NCBI GenBank assembly: GCA_040752195.1
Contig: JBFMFC010000012.1
Location: 15,276-79,275, forward strand
Direction of reading: 5' to 3'
DNA length: 64,000 bases
From: DSNY01 sp040752195
GTDB lineage: Bacteria > Pseudomonadota > Gammaproteobacteria > Burkholderiales > Burkholderiaceae_F
Each line of letters begins with the position of its first letter. Positions within the stretch are counted from its first letter, which is position 1. The position numbers and the translations under genes are program-made. The notes under the pieces are model-generated. The model made no database searches. It was not told the DNA's origin and saw only the letters and a program-made list of their open reading frames with translations. Below, piece after piece: positions 39,448 to 47,634 of the stretch.

Positions 39448-41362
39448 ATGTTCTCCGCACGCCTGGTCGCAGCGCTGCTTGCGAGCGCCGCCCCTGTATC
39501 GGCCCTGGCGAGCTCGCCGGACCCCCCGTCGATGCGCGAGGTCTCGGTCATCGAACGTGCGCACGCACTGGCGAGCGATGCCGAACGGCCGCCGCCGGAC
39601 GACGCACCGTGGCAGACGGTCTCGCTGCCCGATCACTGGCGCCTCAGCCGACCCGGCTTCGACGGCCGGCTGTGGTACCGGGCGCGGTTCGACGTACCGG
39701 AAGGACCGATCCGCACGCACGCGCTGTACGCCCCGCGCCTCAGCGCGGAGCGACTGCGCTTCTTCGTCAACGGGCGGCCGCTCGCATCGTCGCGGGCCTA
39801 CGGCGACCCACGGCTGACCGATCTGCACCGCCCGCTCGTCTTCACAGTGCCACCGGCAATGCTGCGACCGGGAACCAACGTCATACACGTCCAAGCCATC
39901 GGGCGGGCCGAGCGTCATGCCGGCATGNNNNNNNNNNGCCGCGCGCCACGCCGCCCCCCCGCGACTCATCATCGGTCCGGGCATCGTCGTCAGGCAGCAG
40001 TATTACGAGCCGCGTTACGACTGGCAGGTGACGTCGGTCGCCGCTTTCGCCGGCGCGCTGCTCGTCTCGGGACTGGTCGCGCTGTCTTTCTGGCGCGGTG
40101 AAGGCCGCGACCCGGTGCCGTTCTGGTTCGGCGTCACGGCGCTGTCGTGGACGCTCTCGGCATGGCTGCTGCTGTGGCCGCCGGCGACGTCGAACGAAGC
40201 CCTGCGCGACCTTCTGGCGTTCGCGACGCGCCACCTGTATGCAACGCCACTGCTGGTGCTGTGTCTGCGCGTCGGCGGCCGCAGGATGCGCGCCCTCGAA
40301 GCCGGCCTGTGGTCGCTGTTCGCGATTGCCGGCGCGGCGAGCGCGCTCGACGGCATCCCCTACGCGGCGGGGATCAGCGGCGCGGTGTCGTTCGTCTACC
40401 TCGCGCTGATCGTCGGTTTCCTCGCATGGTTGCTGCAACTGCGGCGCCGCGATGCCGACTGTCCCTGCGTGCTGCTGTCGCTCGCGCTCGTCACGCTCGT
40501 CCTGTTCTCGGGTCACGACTGGGCGCGCTGGATGGGCTACGCCGACTTCGACGGGCTGCTGCTCGCTCCCTTCGCCACGCCGTTTCTGATCCTGGCGCTT
40601 GGCGCGAACGTCGTGCGACGACACGCCGAAGCGCGCCGTGCGATCGAACGCGCCAACCGCGAACTCGAGCAGCGCGTCGCCGAGAAGGCCCGCGAGATCG
40701 AGCAGACGTGGCGCCGCGTCGAACAGGCGCAGCGCGAACAGGCTGTGCTGCGCGAACGCCAGCGCATCATGGCCGACATGCATGACGGTCTCGGCTCGGG
40801 TCTCGTGAGCCTGGCGAGCATCGTGCAGGCGCGCAACGCCGACCTCGGAGAGATCGAGCGGCGGCTTGACGATCTGCTGACCGAGCTGCGCGCGACGGTC
40901 GACTCGCTCGAGCCGGTGGAAGGCGACCTCGGCGTCGTACTCGGCAACATCCGGTACCGGATGCGCAGCGCGATCGAGGCCTCGGGCGCACGGTTCCTGT
41001 GGAAGGTCGAGCCGCTTCCGCCGCTCGACGATCTGACGCCGGATCGCGTGCTCGCTGTTCAGCGCATCGTGCTGGAAGCACTCGCCAACGCGCTGCGTCA
41101 CGCGGGCGCGAGCGTGGTCGCTCTGTCGGCGCGGGGGGACGATGCGCGCCGGGAGATCGTCATCTGCGTGAGCGACAACGGCGGTGGCTTCGACCCGACG
41201 GGTTCCGGGCACGGACGCGGTCTGCGCAGCATGCGCGAACGTGCGGGCAAGCTGGGCGCAACCCTCGACATCAAGTCGGCACCTGCCGATGGCACCGAAG
41301 TGACGCTGCGCCTGAACTATCCGCAAGCGAAGTCCGAACGATCGATCACGGATGCGCACTGA
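39448..41362 (+). CDS. Seven-TM sensor histidine kinase interrupted by assembly gap
   Basis: Partner of the second NarL-type regulator. The first part (39448-39927) gives a signal peptide (about 1-20) and a periplasmic beta-sandwich (SLPDHWRLSRPGFDGRLWYRA in part, FFVNGRPLASSRAYGDPRL). The second part (from 39938) gives seven membrane helices, a coiled coil, the phospho-acceptor box MADMHDGLGSGLVSL and an HATPase domain (EALANALRHAGA, VSDNGGGFD, GRGLRSMRERA). The two parts are in different frames across the ten N, so the true gap is not ten bases long. I treat it as one gene. It is a paralogue of the kinase at 14912-16840. Confidence 0.85.
39928..39937. other. Assembly gap (10 N)
   Basis: Ten undetermined bases inside the second seven-TM kinase gene. 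The reading frame before the gap (phase of 39448) and after it (phase of 39940 onward) differ, so the true missing length is not a multiple that keeps the frame with exactly ten bases. The missing part encodes the end of the periplasmic domain. Confidence 0.95.
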
Positions 41363-41410
41363 GCGCGTCGCGCGCGGTGCGCACGCCGGGAACTCGCTTC
41401 CCGACGCGGC

Positions 41411-42373
41411 TCAGGTCTTCGCGAGCCCGAGCTTCTCCATCAGCGCGCGCTCCTTGACGAAGGTCCGGCGCGCGTACTCGGCGTAGTCGGCGCTCGACAT
41501 GTACCAGGGGTCCTGGTCGTAGCGCTCGAGCGTGGCGAGGTGCTTCGGATCCTCGAGACCTTTCTTGAACGCGTCGTGCAGGATCCTGACGACCGCCGGA
41601 TCGACCCCCTTCGAGGTGCCCAGCCCGTACGGCGAGTTCGACACGATGCCGTAGCCCAGTTCCTTGAGGGTCGGCACGTCGGGCCAGCGTTTGGTGCGGC
41701 GCTCGCCCCACGTGACGAGCAGCCGCAGCTTGCCGGCTTCGACGTGCGGCGCGAATCCGGTGGCGTCGGTCGCCGCCATGATCTGTCCGCCGAGGATGGC
41801 GGTCATCAGATCGGCGCTGCCCTTGTACGGGATGTGGTTGAACTTCAGCCCCTGCTGCAGGGCCAGTTCCTCCATCGTCAGATGCGGGCTGGTGCCGGTT
41901 CCGGTCGAGCCGTAGTCGAGCTTGCCCGGGTTGGCGCGCGCCCATTCGACGAGATCCTTGAACGTCTTGAACGGCGAGTTGGCGGGCACCACGACACCGA
42001 AGGTGTAACCAGTGATGCCGATGATGTAGGTGACGTCCGCGAGCGGATCCCACGACACCTTCTGCGTGTGCGGAATGCGGAACGCGCCGAGCGGGATTTG
42101 CGAAACGGTATGACCGTCGGGTTGCGCGGTCTTCAGCGCGACGATGCCGAGCGTGCCGCCGGCGCCGGGCCGGTTCTCGACGACGATCGGCTGCGGCAGA
42201 TGCTTGGCGGTCGCCTCCGCGAGCGCACGCATCGTGACGTCGGTCGATCCGCCCGCGGGCCACGGGCAGATCAACGTGATCGGCCGCGTCGGGAAGTTCT
42301 GCGCGCGCAGCGGCGCGGCCGCGCCGGCGACGGCCGCGGCGCCCGCGGCCTGGATCAGAGTTCGGCGTTTCAT
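41411..42373 (-). CDS. Bug/TctC-type periplasmic solute receptor
   Basis: A 320-residue tripartite tricarboxylate receptor (Bug family), which feeds TctAB-type transporters. It has a twin-arginine-like signal (MKRRTLIQAAGAAAVAGAA), then FPTRPITLICPWPAGGSTD and VVENRPGAGGTLG, both Bug hallmarks, and a ligand-site loop STGTGTSPHLTMEEL. The ATG is preceded by a strong AAGGAGGAG. It is the last gene of a minus-strand group with a thiolase and two acyl-CoA dehydrogenases, so a dicarboxylate ligand is plausible. No TctA/TctB permease is in the window. Confidence 0.9.
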   Translation of the reverse strand: MKRRTLIQAAGAAAVAGAAAPLRAQNFPTRPITLICPWPAGGSTDVTMRALAEATAKHLPQPIVVENRPGAGGTLGIVALKTAQPDGHTVSQIPLGAFRIPHTQKVSWDPLADVTYIIGITGYTFGVVVPANSPFKTFKDLVEWARANPGKLDYGSTGTGTSPHLTMEELALQQGLKFNHIPYKGSADLMTAILGGQIMAATDATGFAPHVEAGKLRLLVTWGERRTKRWPDVPTLKELGYGIVSNSPYGLGTSKGVDPAVVRILHDAFKKGLEDPKHLATLERYDQDPWYMSSADYAEYARRTFVKERALMEKLGLAKT

Positions 42374-42425
42374 GCGTCTCCTCCTTGGGTTTGTCCCCCT
42401 GTCCGGAACCGGCAGCGGGGTGTTC

Positions 42426-43475
42426 CTATCGCACGTCCGCGTTCTCGGCCGGCGCGCCTGCCCCCGCAAACCGCGCCAGCGCCGTGTCGGCGTCGCCGAG
42501 CTCCAGTTCGATCGCGAGCAGCCGCTTCACGTAATGCGACACCGCGTATTCGTCGGTCATGCCGATGCCGCCGTGCAGCTGGATCGCCTGCTGGCCGATC
42601 GCGCGAAACGCGCGGTGCGCCATCACCTGCGCCGCGTCGAGCGAGCGCGCGCCGTCGGCGCCATCGACCTTCATCGCCGCGGCGAGCATCAGCGATTGCG
42701 ACTGTTCGTGCAGGATCAGCAGGTCGGCCATGCGGTGCGCGAGCGCCTGGAAGCGGCCGATCGGCTGGCCGAACTGTTTGCGCGTGCGCAGGTACTCGGC
42801 GGTGATGTCGAGCACGGACTTCGAAAGGCCGACACCCTCGGCGATGCGGCCGATGCGTGCCGCCGCGCATCCGGCCTCCCATGCCCCGCGCGCCGCATCG
42901 CCTTCGGCGAGCACGATCGCGGACGAACCGGGGCACTGCACTTCGGCAGCCGGCGTGCCGTCGAACTGGCGCCACGCGCGGCGCGAGTAGTTGGACGCCA
43001 GCGTCAGCAGCAGTTGGCCGTCGAGCAGCCAGAGAAACGCATGCGCGTGCGCCGCGTGCGGCGCGTGCCCGATCAGCAGGCCGTCTTCGCGGCGTGCGGC
43101 GCCGATGGGCACCGTGATCTTCTGCCCGCTCGCGAGCGCCGCCAGCGCCGCGTCGCGCGTGCTCGACGCCGGCGCGAACGCGAGCGTGCGCGCAGCGGCG
43201 AGCGCGCAATCGACGAAAGGCTCGAGCAGCCAGCCGCGCCCGAGCGCCTGCGCGACCAGCGCGCCGTCGAGCAGCGGCCGGCCGAGCCCGCCGGCGGCTT
43301 CTGGAACGCAGATCGCGGTAAGCCCGAGCTCGGTCAGCTCGGCCCACAGCGGCGGCCGCACCCGCGCGTCCTCGCGCGCCTGCGCGCGCCGCGCCTCGAA
43401 CGTGCAGCGGCTGCGCACCAGTCGCTCGCAGCTCGCGGCGAGCATCGACTGTTCTTCACTCAGATCGAAATCCAT
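42426..43475 (-). CDS. Acyl-CoA dehydrogenase, small subunit (PimD-like)
   Basis: A 349-residue acyl-CoA dehydrogenase. It opens MDFDLSEEQSMLAASCERLV and includes FEARRAQAREDARV and the C-terminal helix IQLHGGIGMTDEYAVSHYVKRLL. The start and length match the PimD small subunit of pimeloyl-CoA dehydrogenase, which pairs with a large PimC subunit. It begins 28 bp after the large-subunit stop and is followed by the Bug receptor. The likely role is the first oxidation of medium-chain dicarboxylyl-CoA esters. The assignment to pim-type rests on recall of the family, not on alignment. Confidence 0.82.
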   Translation of the reverse strand: MDFDLSEEQSMLAASCERLVRSRCTFEARRAQAREDARVRPPLWAELTELGLTAICVPEAAGGLGRPLLDGALVAQALGRGWLLEPFVDCALAAARTLAFAPASSTRDAALAALASGQKITVPIGAARREDGLLIGHAPHAAHAHAFLWLLDGQLLLTLASNYSRRAWRQFDGTPAAEVQCPGSSAIVLAEGDAARGAWEAGCAAARIGRIAEGVGLSKSVLDITAEYLRTRKQFGQPIGRFQALAHRMADLLILHEQSQSLMLAAAMKVDGADGARSLDAAQVMAHRAFRAIGQQAIQLHGGIGMTDEYAVSHYVKRLLAIELELGDADTALARFAGAGAPAENADVR

Positions 43476-43503
43476 GGGCGCTCGACCGGGTTTGAATGGA
43501 CCG

Positions 43504-44679
43504 TCACAACCCCAGCACGTGCTTGGCGATGATGCCGCGCTGGATCTCGTTGCTGCCGCCGTAGATGGTCACCTTGCGCAGGTTCAGGTAGAACGCGGCC
43601 GAAGGCGCTTGCGCCCAGCCGCCGTGCGCCTTCGGATCCGCTCGCGCGGGCAGCGCCGCCGCACCGTACGCGTCGAGGATCAGTTCGGCGATGCGCTGGT
43701 AGATCTCCGAGCCCTTGATCTTCAGCATCGAGGCCATCGGCCCCGGCGCGCCGCGCGCGCGCGCTTCGGCGAGCACGCGCAGGTTGGTGATCTCCAGTGC
43801 CATCAGATCGATCTCGACTTCGGCCAGCCGTGCCGCGAACTGCGGATCGTCGGCGAGCGGCCGGCCGTTGCGCTGCAACTGCTTGGCGAGCCGCTTGGCG
43901 CGGGCCAGCTCGCGTTTGTTGATGCCGATGTTGGCGATGTTCGTTCGCTCGTGCTCGAGCAGGTACTTCGCGATCGTCCAGCCCTGGTTCTCCTCGCCGA
44001 CGCGCAGCTCGACCGGCACCTCGACGTCGTCGAGGAAGACCTCGTTGACCTCGTCCGAGCCGTCGAGCAGGTAGATCGGCCGCACCGTGACGCCGCGCGA
44101 TTTCATGTCGATCAGCAGGAACGAAATGCCCTCCTGCTTCTTCGCCTCGGGGTCGGTGCGGGCGAGGCAGAACATCCAGTTCGCGTATTGCGCGAGCGTG
44201 GTCCAGGTCTTCTGCCCGGTGACGATGTAGCGGTCGCCCTTGCGGATCGCGCGCGTGGTCAGGCTCGCCAGGTCGCTGCCGGCGCCGGGTTCCGAGTACC
44301 CCTGGCACCACCAGTCCTCCGCGGACGGAATGCGCGGCAGGAACTGCTGCTTCTGCCACTCGGAGCCGAAGCGCATCAGCACCGGACCGACCATGCGCAG
44401 CCCGAACGGAAGCTGGCGCGGTGCGCCGGCGAGCGCGCACTCCTCGTCGAAGATGTGCTGCTTGACCGGATCCCAGCCCGGCCCGCCCCATTCGCGCGGC
44501 CAGCTCGGCGCGCCCCAGCCTCGCTCGTGCAGGATCCTCTGCCAGCGCAGCGTGTGCTCGCGCGAAACGCGCTCGCCCGCCTCGACCGTCTCGCGGATGT
44601 CGGGCGGCATCGCCTTCGCGACGAACTCGCGCACCTCGGCGCGGAAGGCTTCTTCTTCAGGGGTGAAGTTCAGATCCAT
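43504..44679 (-). CDS. Acyl-CoA dehydrogenase, large subunit (PimC-like)
   Basis: A 391-residue acyl-CoA dehydrogenase opening MDLNFTPEEEAFRAEVREFV, with the FAD-binding WCQGYSEPGAGSDLASL and VTGQKTWTTLAQYANWMFCL blocks. The C-terminal IYGGSNEIQRGIIAKHVLGL is typical. The usual catalytic glutamate of MCAD-type enzymes (YEG-T/S) is glycine here (YGGSNE), so the base lies elsewhere, as in some hetero-oligomeric dehydrogenases. It is 44 bp after the thiolase and 28 bp before the small subunit: a PimB-C-D order. Probable substrate: a dicarboxylyl-CoA. Confidence 0.85.
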   Translation of the reverse strand: MDLNFTPEEEAFRAEVREFVAKAMPPDIRETVEAGERVSREHTLRWQRILHERGWGAPSWPREWGGPGWDPVKQHIFDEECALAGAPRQLPFGLRMVGPVLMRFGSEWQKQQFLPRIPSAEDWWCQGYSEPGAGSDLASLTTRAIRKGDRYIVTGQKTWTTLAQYANWMFCLARTDPEAKKQEGISFLLIDMKSRGVTVRPIYLLDGSDEVNEVFLDDVEVPVELRVGEENQGWTIAKYLLEHERTNIANIGINKRELARAKRLAKQLQRNGRPLADDPQFAARLAEVEIDLMALEITNLRVLAEARARGAPGPMASMLKIKGSEIYQRIAELILDAYGAAALPARADPKAHGGWAQAPSAAFYLNLRKVTIYGGSNEIQRGIIAKHVLGL

Positions 44680-44723
44680 CGACAGCTCCGGTCCGGTCGC
44701 GTCGCCCGCTCGCGGCGCGCCGC

Positions 44724-45926
44724 CTACGCGACCCGCTCGATCACCACCGCGAGCCCCTGCCCCAGACCGACGCACAGGCTCGCGACACCGTAACGGCCGC
44801 CCCGGCGCGCGAGCTCTCTCGCGCAGGTCAGCAGCACGCGCGCGCCCGAGGCACCGAGCGGATGGCCGACCGCGATCGCGCCGCCGTTCGGGTTCACGCG
44901 CGCGTCGTCCAGCGGCAGCTTCATCAGTCGCAGGCACGCGCCGACCTGGCTCGCGAACGCCTCGTTGATCTCGATGACATCGAGGTCGGCGAGCCCGAGC
45001 CTGGCGCGCTCGAGCGCCTTTGGGATCGCGTACGCGGGGCCCACGCCCATGATCCGCGGCGGCACGCCGGCGGCGGCGGCGGCGACGATACGCGCGAGCG
45101 GTTTCGCGCCCAGCAGCTCGGCCGCCCTGCGCGAGCCGATCAGCAATGCGACCGCGCCGTCGTTGATGCCCGATGCATTGCCCGCCGTCACCACGCCGTC
45201 GGGCGCGAGCGGCTTGAGCTTGGCCAGCGTCTCGGGCGTCGTATCGGGGCGCGGATGCTCGTCGACTTCGACCTGCACGGTCGCGCCCTTCGCGCCGGGC
45301 ACGCTGACCGCGACGATCTCGCCCTTGAAGAAACCGTCGGCGCGCGCGCGCTCGTAGCGCGACTGCGAGCGGTACGCGATCGCGTCGGCCTCGGCGCGCG
45401 ACACGTCGAATTCGCGCGCGACGTTGTCGCCGGTCTGCGGCATCGTGTCGGCGCCGAACTTCGCGACGAAGCGCGGGTTGGGGAAGCGCGCGCCGATCGT
45501 CGTGTCGAAGATCTGCGCTTCGCGGCCGAACGGCTGGGCGTTTTTTGCGAGCGCGAACGGCGCGCGCGTCATGCTTTCGACACCGCCGGCCACGTACAGC
45601 TCGCCCTCGTCGGCGCGCACCGCGCGCGCGGTGTCGACGACCGACTGCAGGCCGCTGGCGCACAGCCGGTTGACCGTGACGCCGCCGACCCGCTCGGGCA
45701 GCCCGGCGAGCAGCGCGGCGAAGCGCGCGACATTGCGCGAGTCCTCGCCCGCCTGGTTGGTGCAGCCGAGCACGACTTCTTCGACGCGCTCGGCCGCGCC
45801 GGCATGGCGCGCGAGCAGCGTCGCGATGGTCTGCGCGGCGAGATCATCCGGGCGGATCGGAGCGAGCACGCCGGCGTGGCGGCCGAAGGGCGAGCGCACG
45901 CCGTCGATCAGGAAAGCATCAGCCAT
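44724..45926 (-). CDS. Thiolase (acetyl-CoA acyltransferase), PcaF/PimB-like
   Basis: A 400-residue thiolase. The catalytic cysteine lies in VNRLCASGLQSVV, and the two C-terminal motifs are GGAIAVGHPLGASGARV (histidine) and SLCVGLGQG (second cysteine). GCTNQAGEDSRNVARFAALLAGLP and EIFDTTIG-like segments resemble 3-oxoadipyl-CoA/dicarboxylyl-CoA thiolases such as PcaF and PimB. It is the first gene of thiolase-ACAD-ACAD-Bug on the minus strand. The likely role is thiolytic cleavage in dicarboxylate or aromatic breakdown. Confidence 0.9.
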   Translation of the reverse strand: MADAFLIDGVRSPFGRHAGVLAPIRPDDLAAQTIATLLARHAGAAERVEEVVLGCTNQAGEDSRNVARFAALLAGLPERVGGVTVNRLCASGLQSVVDTARAVRADEGELYVAGGVESMTRAPFALAKNAQPFGREAQIFDTTIGARFPNPRFVAKFGADTMPQTGDNVAREFDVSRAEADAIAYRSQSRYERARADGFFKGEIVAVSVPGAKGATVQVEVDEHPRPDTTPETLAKLKPLAPDGVVTAGNASGINDGAVALLIGSRRAAELLGAKPLARIVAAAAAGVPPRIMGVGPAYAIPKALERARLGLADLDVIEINEAFASQVGACLRLMKLPLDDARVNPNGGAIAVGHPLGASGARVLLTCARELARRGGRYGVASLCVGLGQGLAVVIERVA

Positions 45927-46146
45927 GGTTCGTTCCGTGTTGGTGGTTGCCGCGCCCCGGCAGCCGGCACCGCCGCACGCGCTGGCCGAAGCTTAGTCCG
46001 TCGCGGGCCGTCCGCCGCAATCGATCGCGCCGCACCGGTACGATTCGGCCGGTCGCGCTCGCCCGCGCCGCCGCCGAATTGCACCGTCCGATGACGCCGA
46101 CCCTGATCGACCTCGACCGCCGCGCCGCGTCGCGCCGTCCCACGCG

Positions 46147-46404
46147 ATGACGCTTGCCGCCGACCTCGTCGGCTACCTCGCCGCCGCGCTCACCACGATC
46201 GCGTTCGTGCCGCAGGCCTGGCACACGTGGCGCACGCGCTCGACGCACGGCATCTCGCTCGGCATGTACTCGATCTTCACCGCGGGCGTGGCCTGCTGGC
46301 TCGCCTACGGCATCCTGCTCGGCGCGTGGCCGATCATCGCCGCCAACGTGATCACGCTCGCGCTGGCGCTGTTCATCCTGGCGATGAAGCTGCGGCACGG
46401 CTGA
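46147..46404 (+). CDS. SemiSWEET-type PQ-loop sugar transporter
   Basis: An 85-residue protein with three membrane helices and a PQ motif (AFVPQAWHTWRTRS, about 20-33), the size and arrangement of the bacterial SemiSWEET family of dimeric sugar transporters. HGISLGMYSIFTAGVACWLAYGILL is helix two. It starts at 46147 within an ATGA that also ends a short upstream frame (MTPTLIDLDRRAASRRPTR, 46091-46150). The 220-bp spacer 45927-46146 otherwise shows nothing recognisable. The substrate is unknown, probably a small sugar. Confidence 0.88.
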   Translation: MTLAADLVGYLAAALTTIAFVPQAWHTWRTRSTHGISLGMYSIFTAGVACWLAYGILLGAWPIIAANVITLALALFILAMKLRHG

Positions 46405-46413
46405 ACGCCGAAT

Positions 46414-46439
46414 GAAAACGGCGCCCGTCGAGGCGCCGT
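46414..46439 (-). terminator. Intrinsic terminator after SGNH lipoprotein gene
   Basis: On the minus strand ACGGCGCC-TCGACG-GGCGCCGT is followed by TTTTCATT. The hairpin (46418-46439) lies 17 bp past the SGNH gene stop. The same palindrome sits 10 bp past the SemiSWEET gene, but no T-run is present on the plus side. Confidence 0.8.
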
Positions 46440-46455
46440 CCTCACGATGGTCAGG

Positions 46456-47514
46456 TTACTGCGGTGCAGCCACCGAGATTCGGTCGATCACGTATCGAGC
46501 AAACTGACGGTGAGCACCGGCAGTTGGATGTACCGAGTCAGCAAACAGATAGTTCGAATCTGCGTTCGGCGCTACCAGCGTGGCCGATGTGCAGAAGATC
46601 GACGACGGCACTGTGCAGGCCGGTGTGGTTACGTTGACGAACCCATACTTGGCCGGATTGGCCTTCGCGTCGGTCGTGAAGCCGTTGATATCCACGAATA
46701 TTATCCCGCTCGCCCCGACCAAACCGGCTTGCAAAGCGCCGTTGAACGTCGCCGTCATGCCTGTCATCAATTGCTGCGCACTCGTACCTGCCGCTGCGCC
46801 GAACGGGGTATCGGCGATATTCGGGAGGGTAACCAGAACGACCTGGCGCGCCCCCGCGCTGATCAGTCGCCTGACTTCGGTTGCGAGCTCAGAACCGGCC
46901 ACCTGCATCGCCGCCAGTGCCGCTGCTTGCGCCGCCGGCAGATTGGCAGGATTTCCGGTTGGCGGAGTGATTGCCGCATTAAACGTTGCAAGCTGATAAA
47001 AGACATCGTTTGCACCCGCGAGGATCAAGACGAGCTGGGTCGGCGGGACACGGCCGCCGATCGCGGTTAGGTGCGCGGTCACTTGCTCGCGCACCGGCAT
47101 AGCAGCGGACTCAACCGGGATGTTTGCGCCAAGCGGACTCGGAGTTCCTCCGACGCCGGGGAGCTGCGTGATGCGAGCGCCACCCTGCGCATAGCCGTAG
47201 CCGCCGAAGACCGTCGGCGTTGGCACGCCCGCACCACCGAGGCGGTTGCGCGATATGGAGGTACCGTAGTGAGCAGCGACCTCCTCAACCCAGATCGTTC
47301 CGGGATTTGTCGTGTAGCGCCCTCCCCCAGCCGCTTCGACGTTGCCCCACTTGTATGCGCCCAGATCACTCAAGCTGTCACCGAATGAAGCAACACTCTC
47401 GATTGTCCGAGTCGGCGTGTCGCTGCCACCGCATGAGCCGACCAGAATGACCGACGCAGCGACGGCGGCTAGAAGTGCGAACGAACGTACGAGGCGTTGG
47501 TAGGGAATACTCAT
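46456..47514 (-). CDS. SGNH/GDSL hydrolase lipoprotein
   Basis: A 352-residue secreted lipase/esterase-type protein. The signal ends in lipobox LVGSC (C28). GDS at 45-47 (SFGDSLSD) is the block I nucleophile, GANDVFYQL is block III and the C-terminal DSVHPTAGAHRQ carries the catalytic Asp-x-x-His. It is anchored at the outer membrane as a lipoprotein. A strong Shine-Dalgarno (AAGGAGGAG) precedes ATG 47514. Codon use is less GC-biased than neighbours (for example runs of AT and use of TTG, AAT), which suggests relatively recent acquisition. Substrate unknown. Confidence 0.88.
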   Translation of the reverse strand: MSIPYQRLVRSFALLAAVAASVILVGSCGGSDTPTRTIESVASFGDSLSDLGAYKWGNVEAAGGGRYTTNPGTIWVEEVAAHYGTSISRNRLGGAGVPTPTVFGGYGYAQGGARITQLPGVGGTPSPLGANIPVESAAMPVREQVTAHLTAIGGRVPPTQLVLILAGANDVFYQLATFNAAITPPTGNPANLPAAQAAALAAMQVAGSELATEVRRLISAGARQVVLVTLPNIADTPFGAAAGTSAQQLMTGMTATFNGALQAGLVGASGIIFVDINGFTTDAKANPAKYGFVNVTTPACTVPSSIFCTSATLVAPNADSNYLFADSVHPTAGAHRQFARYVIDRISVAAPQ

Positions 47515-47634
47515 CGGATCTCCTCCTTCTCCGGATCTTCTTGGCGGCTGTGACCTGACAGCGCTGCGGCCGACTATACGCGGCGCGTTGCGCACTGTGC
47601 CGCGCGCGTTGCGCGCGGGCGACGCGCGGTCGGC

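Noticed and set aside
42374..42469. Longer N-terminus for the Bug receptor
   Set aside because: The AAGGAGGAG before ATG 42373 and the typical signal sequence there show the real start.
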